Translations under genes and position numbers: made by a program
Assembly: GCF_024758725.1 (NCBI RefSeq)
Contig: NZ_CP096972.1
Coordinates: forward strand, 3,330,001-3,394,000
Direction of reading: 5' to 3'
Length of the DNA: 64,000 nucleotides
From: Sphingomonas sp. SUN039
GTDB lineage: Bacteria; Pseudomonadota; Alphaproteobacteria; Sphingomonadales; Sphingomonadaceae
The notes under the pieces: model-generated
What the model was told of the DNA's origin: nothing
Database searches by the model: none
Seen by the model: the letters and a program-made list of their open reading frames with translations, nothing else
Part shown: piece after piece, positions 30,578-39,726 of the stretch
Numbering within the stretch: the first letter of the stretch is position 1
Layout: every line of letters begins with the position of its first letter

Positions 30578-30664
30578 GCCGCCCATCGCCTCGACGAAGC
30601 GGCGCAGATTGCCGACGTCCATGTCGGTGCGCTTTTCCATCTTGGCGACGGCAGCTTGCCCGAC
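30578..30664 (-). pseudogene. Truncated XRE-type HTH regulator/antitoxin fragment
   Basis: The minus strand reads VGQAAVAKMEKRTDM then DVGNLRRFVEAMGG. This is the recognition-helix half of an XRE/HigA-like helix-turn-helix (family pattern SQAAVAKMEKRTD...LRRFVEAMGG). A stop codon lies immediately upstream at 30665-30667, where the fragment abuts the palindromic element at 30668; downstream it runs into repeat sequence. There is no start codon and no first helix, and no partner toxin is seen. A relic of a regulator or toxin-antitoxin gene cut by repeats. Confidence 0.75.
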
Positions 30665-30667
30665 TTA

Positions 30668-30903
30668 CCCCGTCATTCCCGCGAAAGCGGAAATCCAGCT
30701 TCTTCCCTTCCTTCTTTGCGCCTTTTTCTTCCCTTTGCGCCTTTGCGTGAAACATTGGCGCTCTGCCGCGACACGGGTTTTGCCCGAATGAGAGAAAGGG
30801 GTTTCACGCAAAGGCGCAAAGGAGAAGGGAAGGCGCAAAGCTAGAAGAAGTTGGATTGGCCTGCGGCAGCGCTCGGCTCCCGCTTTTGTGGGAATGACGG
30901 GGT
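30668..30903. repeat. Composite palindromic element with nested inverted repeats
   Basis: Outer arms ACCCCGTCATTCCC (from 30667/30668) and GGGAATGACGGGGT (30890-30903) are perfect inverted copies, with AAAGCG/CGCTTT pairing just inside. Nested within is a perfect 21-bp inverted repeat, CTTTGCGCCTTTGCGTGAAA(C) at 30733-30753 and its complement at 30801-30821, flanked by longer imperfect arms. No protein-coding signal. The CGTCATTCCCGCGAAAGCGG arm is a widely dispersed proteobacterial repeat type. Confidence 0.85.
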
Positions 30904-30964
30904 GGGATCGGCGACATGCGCTCCGTCTGTGCATTCACAGACAATGGTCTTCCCTACAGCTTTT

Positions 30965-30979
30965 GTTCCTGCTACGTTC
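30965..30979 (+). promoter_or_regulatory. LexA (SOS) box, alphaproteobacterial type
   Basis: GTTC-CTGCTAC-GTTC matches GTTC-N7-GTTC, the alphaproteobacterial LexA operator, exactly. It is 5 bp upstream of the ATG of a 26-codon ORF and 235 bp upstream of the Tet-like MFS gene. The same motif, inverted, precedes imuA at 56886-56900. A chance match is possible in 64 kb, but the placement near a start codon mirrors imuA. Confidence 0.5.
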
Positions 30980-30984
30980 CGATC

Positions 30985-31065
30985 ATGCGAGACGCTTTCC
31001 ATGCTTCTTATTACCTGCCGTCCGTTTGGCCATGGGAACATGCGGCTGTGGAAAACTCTGGTTAG
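30985..31065 (+). CDS. Possible SOS-controlled micro-ORF (26 residues)
   Basis: ATG at 30985 just after the LexA box opens a frame reading MRDAFHASYYLPSV then WPWEHAAVENSG and a TAG stop. Aromatic-rich (two Tyr, two Trp, one Phe), no clear membrane helix, no family recognised. There is no Shine-Dalgarno between box and ATG, so expression would need leaderless initiation. SOS-induced micropeptides exist in alphaproteobacteria (SidA of Caulobacter, about 29 residues), but no similarity is claimed. It may equally be a relic or not translated. Confidence 0.25.
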   Translation: MRDAFHASYYLPSVWPWEHAAVENSG

Positions 31066-31213
31066 ACGTCTGACTTCGTCGCACATGTTTCAGGTGTGAC
31101 CTTTGTGACCTTTGGCGGTTTTCCGGGCTTTTTTGCTGCCCAAACCCGCCTAGCTTGAGCACCGACCATTTTCATGCAACCGCACCGCACACCAACAGGG
31201 GGACACCACAATC

Positions 31214-32425
31214 ATGGCGGCGCGTAATCATTCCGCCTTGTTTGTGCTCGTCACCATTTTCATCGACGCCATCGGCTTCGGCCTCATCATGCCGGTGCTG
31301 CCGCAGCTGCTGATGACGGTCGGGCGGATCGACCTGAGCCATGCCATCGGCATCGGCGCGTGGATGGGGTTGGCGATGGCGGTGGCGTCGTTCTTTTCGG
31401 CGCCGGTGCTCGGCAATCTGTCCGACGCCTATGGCCGCCGTCCGGTGCTCCTTGCGGCGCTCGGCTGCCTTGCCCTCGACTATTTGTTGCTCGCGGTCGC
31501 GCACACGCTGCCGCTGATCTTTATCGGCCGCGTGCTGTCGGGCGCGTTCGGGGGCAGCTATGCGCCCGCGATGGCCGCTGTCGCCGATGTCTCGACGCCG
31601 GAGGACCGCGCCAAGACCTTCGGCTTCGTCAGTGCCGCCTTCGGCATCGGCTTCGTGCTCGGTCCTGCGCTGGGCGGACTGCTCGGCGAAATGGGGCCGC
31701 GCGCGCCCTTCTATGCGGCGTCGGCGATGGCCGCGATCAACGTGCTCTATGGCCTGATCGTCTTCCCCGAAACCTTGACGCCCGAACGCCGCCGCGCGTT
31801 CGACTGGCGGCGCGCCAATCCGCTCGGCGCACTCAAGACGGCGCGCGCCGCACCCGGCATGATCGGCGTCGCGGTGGTGCTGATCCTGTGGCAGATCGCG
31901 TCGCTGGTCTATCCGCTAACCTGGAGTTTCTACGCCATCGCCCAGCTTGGCTGGTCACCGGCGATGATCGGCCTCAGCCTTGCTGCTGTCGGTGTCACCA
32001 TCGCGCTCAGCCAGATTTTCCTTACCGGCCGTGCGGTCAAGAAGTTCGGGGAACGCGACGCCGCGACCATCGGGCTGGTCGTCGCGATCTGCGGGTTCAT
32101 TGCCTATGCGTTCGTCCGCGAGACTTGGCAGGCATTCCTCGCAATGGGCTTCATCGCGATGCAAAGCTTCGTCCAACCCAGCCTGATGGCGATGCTCAGC
32201 AGGCGGGCCACGCCCGAAACGCAGGGCGAAGTGCAGGGTATCTCGTCGATGGCGCTCGGCATCGGCTCGATCGTCGGCCCGTTGGTGCTGACCGGCCCGA
32301 TGGCCTGGTTCACGGGTGGCGGCGCGCCGGTGTATTTTCCCGGCGCGGCGTTCGTGGTGTCGGCCATCTTCGGCGCGGCAGCGCTGATCGTGTTACGGCA
32401 ACTGCCGAGGGTGCAACCGGTTTAG
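31214..32425 (+). CDS. MFS drug-efflux transporter, TetA-like (DHA1)
   Basis: 403-residue, twelve-helix DHA1 carrier close to the TetA group. Helix 1 has [24 protein letters not shown] (D1 motif region), loop 2-3 motif A is [14 protein letters not shown], and helix 5 motif C is [19 protein letters not shown]. Tetracycline transport is not implied; chromosomal homologues often have other or unknown substrates. The ATG at 31214 follows an AGGGGGA site. No TetR regulator is adjacent. The stop overlaps the convergent CinA-like gene by 4 bp. Confidence 0.9.
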   Translation: MAARNHSALFVLVTIFIDAIGFGLIMPVLPQLLMTVGRIDLSHAIGIGAWMGLAMAVASFFSAPVLGNLSDAYGRRPVLLAALGCLALDYLLLAVAHTLPLIFIGRVLSGAFGGSYAPAMAAVADVSTPEDRAKTFGFVSAAFGIGFVLGPALGGLLGEMGPRAPFYAASAMAAINVLYGLIVFPETLTPERRRAFDWRRANPLGALKTARAAPGMIGVAVVLILWQIASLVYPLTWSFYAIAQLGWSPAMIGLSLAAVGVTIALSQIFLTGRAVKKFGERDAATIGLVVAICGFIAYAFVRETWQAFLAMGFIAMQSFVQPSLMAMLSRRATPETQGEVQGISSMALGIGSIVGPLVLTGPMAWFTGGGAPVYFPGAAFVVSAIFGAAALIVLRQLPRVQPV

Positions 32426-33180
32426 ATCCCGCCCGCCACTGTCTCGCGGCCCGTAGCCTCAAGTCCCCCCGCCAAAGCCGCCACACAGGCGCCGAGCACC
32501 GCCTGCTCGGTCGAGCGCACGACGAAATTAGCCCCGACCCGCCCCTCGCGGAAGAAGGGATAGCTGCCGATCTGGCACCCCTCATGCGCTTTCTCGGTCG
32601 CGCGCAGCAGTTCGGCAACTTCGCTCTCCCCGACCCAGCAGCCGAGCGTTGCGCTGAGCAGCGGCGCACCGCCCTCCAGCGTGCCCGACAGCGCATCGAG
32701 CATCATCGCGGTGATGTGCGGCACGCCCGCCATGATGAAAACGTTCCCGTGGCGGATGCCCGGCGCGCCCGACATGCGGTTCTCGATCAGCGTCGCGCCG
32801 TCGGGCACCCGTGCCATGCGCAGCCGCGCCTCGGTGATGCCCCCGCGCGTCTCGTAATAGTTTTCCAGCACCGCCCGCGCCTTCGGATGCACGACCACCT
32901 CGACGCCCAGCGCCTTGGCCACCGCATCGACCGTAATATCGTCATGCGTTGGCCCGATCCCGCCGGTGGTGAACAGATAGTCGTTGCGCGCGCGCAGCTG
33001 GTTGACCGCCTCGACGATTGCGTCCTCGACATCGGGGACGACGCGCACCTCGCGCAATCGGATACCCTGCAGGTTCAGCCACAGCGCGATCTGCGCGATG
33101 TTTTTGTCCTGCGTGCGGCCCGACAGGATTTCGTCGCCGATCACGGCCAAGGCGGCGGTCCAGATGCGCTGACTGGTCAT
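32422..33180 (-). CDS. CinA-like competence/damage-inducible family protein (molybdopterin-binding domain)
   Basis: 252 residues with a MoCF-type fold: AALAVIGDEILSGRTQDKN at the N-terminus and FTTGGIGPTHDDITVDAVAKAL (the T-G-G-x-G-P-T-x-D motif, about 70-92). The AGVPHITAMMLDAL segment follows. Only the N-terminal CinA domain is present; the C-terminal nicotinamide-nucleotide amidase domain is absent, as in the stand-alone YfaY/CinA-N group, some of which hydrolyse ADP-ribose or related nucleotides. Divergent from map with 28 bp between starts. Confidence 0.88.
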   Translation of the reverse strand: MTSQRIWTAALAVIGDEILSGRTQDKNIAQIALWLNLQGIRLREVRVVPDVEDAIVEAVNQLRARNDYLFTTGGIGPTHDDITVDAVAKALGVEVVVHPKARAVLENYYETRGGITEARLRMARVPDGATLIENRMSGAPGIRHGNVFIMAGVPHITAMMLDALSGTLEGGAPLLSATLGCWVGESEVAELLRATEKAHEGCQIGSYPFFREGRVGANFVVRSTEQAVLGACVAALAGGLEATGRETVAGGI

Positions 33181-33208
33181 CGCCGCCCCCTAACTCTATA
33201 TCTGCGGC

Positions 33209-34027
33209 ATGACCACCTATGTCACTGCTACTGCCGATATGCGCCAGGCGCGCGACGGAACGATCAAGCTGCACGGACCCGACGGGTTCGCGGGGATGCG
33301 TCGCGCCGGCTTGTTGTCGGCCCAGGTGCTCGATTCGCTCTACGACATCATCGTGCCCGGCATCACGACGCAGGATATCGACGACCATGTCCGGCGGATG
33401 ACGTTGGACGCGGGCGCGCTGCCCGCGACGCTGGGCTATCGCGGCTATACGCACAGCTGCTGCACCTCGATCAACCATGTTGTCTGCCACGGCATCCCGG
33501 GGCCGAAGCGGTTGCAGGAGGGGGACATCGTCAACGTCGATGTCACCAGCATCGTCGATGGCTGGCACGGCGACACCAACCGCACCTATTTCGTCGGCAC
33601 GCCCGGCATCAAGGCACGGCGGCTGGTCGAGGTCACCTATGAGGCGATGATGCGCGGGATCGAAGTCGCCAGGCCGGGCAATACCATCGGCGACATCGGC
33701 CATGCCATCCAGAGCTTTGCCGAAAAGCACCGCTACGGTGTGGTCCGCGATTTCTGCGGGCACGGCATCGGCCGGTTGTTTCACGATGCGCCCGAAGTCG
33801 TCCATGCAGGTCGGCCCGGCACCGGCCCCGAATTGCGCCCCGGCATGTTCTTCACTGTCGAACCGATGATCAACATCGGTCGCGCGGACGTCAAAGTGCT
33901 CGAAGACGGCTGGACGGCCGTGACGCGCGACAAGACGCTGTCGGCGCAGTTCGAACACAGCATCGGGATTACCGAGGACGGGTGCGAGATTTTCACGACC
34001 AGTCCCAAGGGGCTGCATCGCCCCTAG
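33209..34027 (+). CDS. map: Methionine aminopeptidase type I
   Basis: Removes the initiator Met from nascent proteins; 272 residues with the type I pita-bread fold. Metal ligands are visible in VNVDVTSIVDGWHGDTNR (two Asp), FCGHGIGRLFHDAPEV (His), FTVEPMINIG (Glu) and FEHSIGI (Glu), and the substrate His in CTSINHVVCHGIPG. The N-terminal 25 residues (TATADMRQARDGTIKL) extend beyond the E. coli enzyme, a common alphaproteobacterial feature. Convergent with fprA, 5 bp apart. Confidence 0.96.
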   Translation: MTTYVTATADMRQARDGTIKLHGPDGFAGMRRAGLLSAQVLDSLYDIIVPGITTQDIDDHVRRMTLDAGALPATLGYRGYTHSCCTSINHVVCHGIPGPKRLQEGDIVNVDVTSIVDGWHGDTNRTYFVGTPGIKARRLVEVTYEAMMRGIEVARPGNTIGDIGHAIQSFAEKHRYGVVRDFCGHGIGRLFHDAPEVVHAGRPGTGPELRPGMFFTVEPMINIGRADVKVLEDGWTAVTRDKTLSAQFEHSIGITEDGCEIFTTSPKGLHRP

Positions 34028-34032
34028 AAAAT

Positions 34033-35349
34033 TTATGGCGCAGGGTGCGCCAGATCGAGCATTTCGGCGACCGACGTAATCTTTTCGCGCGGCGACCCGT
34101 CGCGGGCGCGGGCGCTCTCGGCGGCTTCGATCCGCTGCCAGTCCGCAAAGACGACGATATCGACCTTGCGGTCCCTGAGCAGCGCGGTGAGTCCCGCAGG
34201 ACCGGCTTTGCCCGATCCGCTGCCGATATCTGCGGCAACGGCGTCGATCACGCCATAGCCGTCGGGCCGGTTGGTGCCGATGGTCCCGCTCGGCCCCCGC
34301 CGTGCCCAGCCCGCGCAATAGAGGCCGTTACCGATCCGTCCGTCACTGTTGACGAAACGCCCGCCGCGCTTGTCGTAGGGAACGCCTATGATCGGCGAGG
34401 TCTTGTAGCCGATGCACGAGACGACAAGTCCGGCGGCGACTTCGTAGCGTTCGCCGGTCGGGATCGCATGGCCGCCCGCATCGAGCCGGGTGCGTTCGAC
34501 CAGTACGCGCGCGGCACGCCCGCCTTCGCCGATGATCGCGACCGGCTGGGCGAAGAAATCGAAGTCGATCTCGATGCTGCCCGCTTGAGCAACGCCGTCC
34601 GCGAAAGCGCGGAGATGGCCGACCGATTTGCGTAGTCCCGGTTCGAGCGCCCCGTCGTGGCCGGCCGGTGGCAAGTCGCCTGCCTCGACATGCGGGGTGG
34701 CACGGTCGAGCTGGCCGAGCTCGCCGAGCTCCTTCGGCGTCATCGCGATCTGGTGCGGCCCGCGTCGCCCGAGCAACGTGATCCGCTCGATCCCCGACTG
34801 TGACAAGGCATTCAGGGCATGCGCGGCAATGTCCGATCCGGCCAATTCGGCGGGCGTCTTGGCAAGAATGCGCGCAACGTCGAGCGCGACATTGCCGTTG
34901 CCGATGACCAGCGCGTCGGGGCTGTCGAGCGGCGGCGATAGGGCAGCGAAATCGCTGTGCCCGTTATACCAGCCGACGAAGGCCGCCGAGCCGATTACGC
35001 CTGCGAGTTCCGCCCCTGGCAGATCGAGCGAACGGTCGCGCGGTGCGCCGGTCGCAAGCACGACGGCGTCGTACAAGTCGAGCAGTTCGGCCACCGAGAC
35101 ATCCTGTCCGACCATCACATTGCCGACGAACCGCGTATTGTCGGCAAGGCTGATCCCTTCGAACCGGCGGGCGACGGCCTTGATCGACTGGTGGTCGGGT
35201 GCGACGCCCGAGCGGATCAGGCCATAGGGAACGGGCAGCCGGTCGATGATATCGACGCACACATCGTCGCCGAACGCCTTTTGCGCGGCCTCTGCGGTGT
35301 AATAGCCCGCAGGACCGGAGCCGACGACCGCAATATGGCGCACAGGCAT
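34033..35349 (-). CDS. fprA: NADPH:ferredoxin reductase, adrenodoxin-reductase (FprA) family
   Basis: 438-residue FAD enzyme passing electrons from NADPH to ferredoxins. The FAD-binding dinucleotide motif is VVGSGPAGYYTAEAAQK, followed by LPVPYGLIRSGVAPDHQ, a signature of this family. The NADPH domain has VIGNGNVALDVARIL and LLGRRGPHQIAMTPKEL. The C-terminal FAD contact is YCAGWARRGPSGTIGTNRPDG. The adrenodoxin-type 2Fe-2S ferredoxin at 38691 is a plausible partner, although 3.3 kb away. Divergent from the UrcA gene across 240 bp in which I see no gene. Confidence 0.92.
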   Translation of the reverse strand: MPVRHIAVVGSGPAGYYTAEAAQKAFGDDVCVDIIDRLPVPYGLIRSGVAPDHQSIKAVARRFEGISLADNTRFVGNVMVGQDVSVAELLDLYDAVVLATGAPRDRSLDLPGAELAGVIGSAAFVGWYNGHSDFAALSPPLDSPDALVIGNGNVALDVARILAKTPAELAGSDIAAHALNALSQSGIERITLLGRRGPHQIAMTPKELGELGQLDRATPHVEAGDLPPAGHDGALEPGLRKSVGHLRAFADGVAQAGSIEIDFDFFAQPVAIIGEGGRAARVLVERTRLDAGGHAIPTGERYEVAAGLVVSCIGYKTSPIIGVPYDKRGGRFVNSDGRIGNGLYCAGWARRGPSGTIGTNRPDGYGVIDAVAADIGSGSGKAGPAGLTALLRDRKVDIVVFADWQRIEAAESARARDGSPREKITSVAEMLDLAHPAP

Positions 35350-35589
35350 TCCCCCTTTTTACGCGCCGATCATGTCGCACACCGATTCATGTGTCGAGGG
35401 CGAGCACTTGGCCGTCGGCAACCCGATCGAATCCGGCAAGGCGCGATTTTCGGATTCGCACAGCCGTTTCGACTCCGGAATCGACCGGTCGAATTGCAAA
35501 GTCTGCCGCGCTCGCTGTCGCAATCCGCGCCATTTCCCCGGCATCGCCCCGACGCATCCCGCGGCGTGACGACCTGAAGGAGATCCGCT

Positions 35590-35880
35590 GTGAACATTCT
35601 CATTACCTTGCTTGCCGCTGCTGTCGTCACCGCTGCGGTACCTGTGTCGGCGCAGGAGACCGCCAGCGTCCGCGTCGCAACCCGCGACATCGACCTTTCC
35701 ACGACACAGGGCCAGCGCATCCTCGACTTGAGGATCGACCGGGCGGCGCACAGCCTGTGCGACCTTGCCAACGAACGTTTCGACCTCAACGTGCGGGTTG
35801 CTCAACGCCAGTGCCGACAGGCTGCCGTCGAAAGCGCAATAGCCTCGGTCCAGACCTCGATACGCCTCGCGGCGCGCTGA
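35590..35880 (+). CDS. UrcA family exported protein
   Basis: 96-residue protein starting at GTG 35590, chosen because AAGGAGATC sits 4-10 bases upstream. Signal peptide (ILITLLAAAVVTAAVPVSA), then the UrcA pattern: SVRVATRDIDLSTTQGQRILDLRIDRAAHSLCD and a second Cys in RVAQRQCRQAAVESA. The two Cys are likely disulfide-bonded in the periplasm. UrcA proteins are numerous in sphingomonads and their function is unknown. Monocistronic, 204 bp ahead of glnB. Confidence 0.88.
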   Translation: MNILITLLAAAVVTAAVPVSAQETASVRVATRDIDLSTTQGQRILDLRIDRAAHSLCDLANERFDLNVRVAQRQCRQAAVESAIASVQTSIRLAAR

Positions 35881-35985
35881 TCCGTTGCGCCCGTGCGCCG
35901 CCGGTCGGCAGCGCACGGCGCAGATGCAGGCGTCGCGCGGTTTTGGATGCACAAAATTCAGGCAAAAGTCGCCGGGATGCTGTAA

Positions 35986-36423
<438 letters not shown>

Positions 36424-36455
36424 TTTTTCACGTTTTACACAAAGGGCAATGACAC

Positions 36456-37874
36456 ATGGCGAAGGCGAATACCCCGGCTGATATTCTGAAGCGCATCAAG
36501 GACGAAGAGATCGAGTGGGTCGACGTCCGCTTCACCGATCCCAAGGGCAAATGGCAGCACCTGACCATGTGTTCGGGGGTGATCGGCGAAGACGAGCTGA
36601 CCGACGGCCTGATGTTCGACGGATCGTCGATCGAGGGCTGGAAGGCGATCAACGAGTCGGACATGATCCTGAAGCCCGATCTCGATGCGGTCTATATCGA
36701 CCCGTTCTCGGCGACCCCGATGATGATCCTGTTCTGCGACATCGTCGAACCCTCGACCGGTCAGCTGTATTCGCGCGACCCGCGTTCGACCGCCAAGCGC
36801 GCCGAGGCCTATCTGAAGACCACCGGGATCGGCGACACCGTCTATGTCGGCCCCGAAGCCGAATTCTTCATGTTCGACGATGTGCGCTTTGGCCAGGGGT
36901 ATAACGAGAGCTATTTCCACATCGACGATATCGAACTGCCGACCAACACCGGCACGAAGTATGAGGGCGGCAATCTCGGCCACCGGCCGCGTGCCAAGGG
37001 CGGCTATTTCCCCGTTGCGCCGGTGGACAGCGCCGTCGATATCCGCGGCGAAATGGTTTCGACGATGCTCGAAATGGGCCTGCCGTGCGACAAGCATCAC
37101 CATGAAGTCGCCGCTGCCCAGCACGAGCTGGGCCTGACCTTCGGCACGCTGACCCAGACCGCCGACCGCATGCAGATCTACAAATATGTCGTGCATCAGG
37201 TCGCGCACGCCTATGGCAAGTCGGCGACGTTCATGCCCAAGCCGATCAAGGAAGATAACGGCAGCGGCATGCACACCCATCTGTCGATCTGGAACGGCAA
37301 GGAGCCGCTGTTTGCGGGCAATGGCTATGCAGGCTTGAGCGACATGTGCCTGTATTTCATCGGGGGCATCATCAAACATGCCAAGTCGGTGAACGCCTTC
37401 ACGAACCCGACGACGAACAGCTACAAGCGGCTGGTCCCGGGGTACGAAGCGCCGGTGCTGCTCGCCTATTCGGCGCGCAACCGTTCGGCGTCGTGCCGCA
37501 TTCCCTATGGCGCGGGCAGCAAGGCGAAGCGCGTCGAAGTGCGCTTTCCTGACGCGATGGCCAATCCGTATCTGTGCTACGCTGCGCTGTTCATGGCGGG
37601 CCTCGACGGCATCCAGAACAAGATCCATCCCGGCGACGCGATGGACAAGAACCTCTACGACCTACCGCCCGAGGAACTGTCGCAGGTGCCGACCGTCTGC
37701 GGGTCGCTCCGCGAAGCGCTGGAGTCTCTCGAGGCCGATCACGCCTATCTGCTCAAGGGAGACGTGTTCACCAAGGACCAGATCGACAGCTATATCGAAC
37801 TGAAAATGGCCGATGTGGCGCGCTGGGAAATGACGCCGAGCCCGGTCGAGTTCGATATGTACTACAGCTATTGA
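36456..37874 (+). CDS. glnA: Glutamine synthetase type I
   Basis: 472-residue dodecameric GS-I condensing glutamate and ammonia. Visible motifs: [17 protein letters not shown] (latch/Asp50 region), the Mg-binding [40 protein letters not shown] and the glutamate-flap/Arg region [11 protein letters not shown]. The adenylylation Tyr is in [11 protein letters not shown] (about Tyr401), so GlnE-type control is expected, linked to P-II from the adjacent gene. The 127 bp after the stop contain no gene. Confidence 0.98.
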   Translation: MAKANTPADILKRIKDEEIEWVDVRFTDPKGKWQHLTMCSGVIGEDELTDGLMFDGSSIEGWKAINESDMILKPDLDAVYIDPFSATPMMILFCDIVEPSTGQLYSRDPRSTAKRAEAYLKTTGIGDTVYVGPEAEFFMFDDVRFGQGYNESYFHIDDIELPTNTGTKYEGGNLGHRPRAKGGYFPVAPVDSAVDIRGEMVSTMLEMGLPCDKHHHEVAAAQHELGLTFGTLTQTADRMQIYKYVVHQVAHAYGKSATFMPKPIKEDNGSGMHTHLSIWNGKEPLFAGNGYAGLSDMCLYFIGGIIKHAKSVNAFTNPTTNSYKRLVPGYEAPVLLAYSARNRSASCRIPYGAGSKAKRVEVRFPDAMANPYLCYAALFMAGLDGIQNKIHPGDAMDKNLYDLPPEELSQVPTVCGSLREALESLEADHAYLLKGDVFTKDQIDSYIELKMADVARWEMTPSPVEFDMYYSY

Positions 37875-38001
37875 GGTTCGTAGCGGCGCTAAAACCGGTG
37901 CGGGTCGGGCGCAGCCTAGGCCCGCACGATAGCTGTCGGACGGCCTCGCCAAAGCGCGGACCGACGGCGTGGTTCTGCCACGACGACTTTTCCGATCGGG
38001 C

Positions 38002-38628
38002 CTAGATCACCGGTATCTTGTAATGATGCCACGCAAAGATCGCCGCAGCGCCGCGATAGGGTCGCCAGCTTTCGGCGATCTCGCGGGCGGCCTTCTCGCT
38101 GGGCCGCGCATCGTGCCCCATGATCCGCCGCACCGATTCCTGCACGGCAAGATCGCCTGCGGGCCAGATGTCGGTCCGTCCCTCGGCAAACAGCAGATAG
38201 ACCTCTGCCGACCAGCGGCCGATGCCCTTGACGCGGACGAGCAAGGCAATCGCCTCCTCGTCATCCTCCGGCAAGGCGTCGAGGTCGAGCGCCCCGCACG
38301 CGCAGAGTTCGGCGAGGCTGCGCGCATAGCCGATCTTTTGCCGCGACAGTCCCGCGCCGCGCAGGTCTTCGTCCGCACGGGCGATCAATGCGTTCGGGTC
38401 GGCAATATCGCCGACCGCTGCCTCGACCTTCTTCCACACCGCGTCCGCTGCCTTGAAACTGATCTGCTGCCCGACGATGGTCCGGAGCAACGTGACATAG
38501 CCCCTGTCGCGCATGCGGGGCTCGGGATAGTCCGCCAGCGCCAGCGCGGCGGCAAAGCGCGGGTCACGCGCGGCCAGCGCGTCGAGGTGTTCTTTCAGTT
38601 GCCCCGCACTCAATCCCATCGCGCGCAT
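38002..38628 (-). CDS. DNA-3-methyladenine glycosylase II (HhH-GPD, AlkA type)
   Basis: 208-residue base-excision enzyme removing alkylated purines. The HhH-GPD core is complete: [19 protein letters not shown], the hairpin-helix-hairpin [19 protein letters not shown], and the catalytic Asp in [18 protein letters not shown]. It lacks the N-terminal AlkA beta-domain, so it resembles the short Mag1-like class, and it has no FeS Cys cluster, which excludes Nth/MutY. Divergent from the ferredoxin gene with 62 bp between starts. Confidence 0.92.
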   Translation of the reverse strand: MRAMGLSAGQLKEHLDALAARDPRFAAALALADYPEPRMRDRGYVTLLRTIVGQQISFKAADAVWKKVEAAVGDIADPNALIARADEDLRGAGLSRQKIGYARSLAELCACGALDLDALPEDDEEAIALLVRVKGIGRWSAEVYLLFAEGRTDIWPAGDLAVQESVRRIMGHDARPSEKAAREIAESWRPYRGAAAIFAWHHYKIPVI

Positions 38629-38690
38629 CCTTGCCTTGGCGTCCGGTCCGCGACATAGGCGCTGCGAACCCGGCGGGACAGGAGTTATCG

Positions 38691-39008
38691 ATGCCGAAGC
38701 TGATCGTCACGAAGCGCGACGGTGAAACCGTCGAACTCGAAGGCAAAACCGGCCTGAGCGTGATGGAAGTCATCCGCGACAATGGCATCGACGAATTGCT
38801 GGCGCTGTGCGGCGGCTGCTGCTCGTGCGCGACCTGTCACGTCCACGTCGATCCCGCCTTCGCCAACCAGGTCGTGGCGATGAGCGAGGACGAGAACGAC
38901 CTGCTCGATTCGTCCGACCACCGCGACGAGACGTCGCGCCTGTCGTGCCAGCTGGTCTTCACAGCGGCGCTCGACGGGCTGAAAGTGACGATCGCGCAGG
39001 AAGACTGA
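38691..39008 (+). CDS. 2Fe-2S ferredoxin, adrenodoxin type
   Basis: 105-residue electron carrier. ATG 38691 with CAGGAG upstream. The iron-sulfur ligands are in [17 protein letters not shown] (C-x5-C-x2-C pattern) and the fourth Cys in RLSCQLVF. Acidic surface helix [18 protein letters not shown] is typical of ferredoxins serving P450s or FprA-type reductases. Candidate partner of FprA (34033-35349). Convergent with the lipoprotein gene, one base apart. Confidence 0.93.
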   Translation: MPKLIVTKRDGETVELEGKTGLSVMEVIRDNGIDELLALCGGCCSCATCHVHVDPAFANQVVAMSEDENDLLDSSDHRDETSRLSCQLVFTAALDGLKVTIAQED

Positions 39009-39009
39009 G

Positions 39010-39726
39010 CTACTTCAGGCGCAGCACGGCCGTTGGCGCATCCTTGGTCAGCGGGGTCGCGCGCCAGACGATCTGCTTGCGCCTGCCGACTGCTTTTGCG
39101 CCATCCTCGTTGTTCTGGCTGATGATCTCCGCGTCGGTGTCGAGCGTGAACACGCCATCGAGATATTTCGCCGCGTCGGCGACGCCGCCGCCCATCGGGT
39201 TCATCGCCGCCGTCCCGCTGTCGCTGTTGGCAAACCCGGGTGCTCGCAGCCGCACTGTGCCGCCCTGTCGCACTTCGACCATCAGAAAGGGCAGTACGGC
39301 TTGCGCATCGGCATTGAAGGGGAACAGGAAGCTGTGGGTCAGGCTTCCCGAAATGGCATAGTCGATGTCGAACTTGCCGTTGCCGCGATAGACGACGGAT
39401 TTGTAACCCGCCTCGTTCGACAGCGCCGCAGCGATCTCGCGGTTCTTGGCATCGGCTTCGGCGGCGGAAGCCACGCCGGCCTTTTCCTTGGCCGCCTTGT
39501 CCGTGTCGTCGGTGGCCTGGGCGTCCTTGCTCTCCTCGCGTTTGCCGAAGCCCTTCATTGCGCCGCCCGGATCGAGCGCAATCACTTCGCCCTTATAGGC
39601 AAAGGCGAACGTCCGGTCGGCATTCACCGTCAGCGACGACACGAACTTGCCCGGCGTCAGGACGCACGCCCAGAGTATCAATGGCGCGAAAAGCGCAAAT
39701 CCGGCACGCAGCAGCTTTCCCATCAT
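39010..39726 (-). CDS. Predicted lipoprotein of unknown function
   Basis: 238 residues with a lipoprotein signal: MMGKLLRAGFALFAPLILWAC, Cys21 being the lipidation site. After it comes a beta-rich region (KFVSSLTVNADRTFAFAYKGEV), a charged Lys/Asp/Ala linker (KREESKDAQATDDTDKAAKEK), and a C-terminal domain (YKSVVYRGNGKFDIDYAISG, HSFLFPFNADAQAVLPFLMVE). No family recognised. Its ATG overlaps the rlmB stop by 4 bp, so translation is coupled. Probably outer-membrane or periplasm-facing. Confidence 0.82.
   Translation of the reverse strand: MMGKLLRAGFALFAPLILWACVLTPGKFVSSLTVNADRTFAFAYKGEVIALDPGGAMKGFGKREESKDAQATDDTDKAAKEKAGVASAAEADAKNREIAAALSNEAGYKSVVYRGNGKFDIDYAISGSLTHSFLFPFNADAQAVLPFLMVEVRQGGTVRLRAPGFANSDSGTAAMNPMGGGVADAAKYLDGVFTLDTDAEIISQNNEDGAKAVGRRKQIVWRATPLTKDAPTAVLRLK

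Noticed and set aside
30668-30903. Possible CRISPR array or insertion sequence
   Set aside because: There are inverted rather than regularly spaced direct repeats, no spacers, no cas genes and no transposase; it is a palindromic element.
31214-32425. Tetracycline resistance determinant
   Set aside because: The protein is only generally TetA-like and no TetR regulator or mobile element is adjacent, so a resistance function is not supported.
31360-33642. A 760-codon plus-strand frame across the MFS, CinA-like and map genes
   Set aside because: Arg-rich composition and no domain; it crosses three confidently called genes on both strands.
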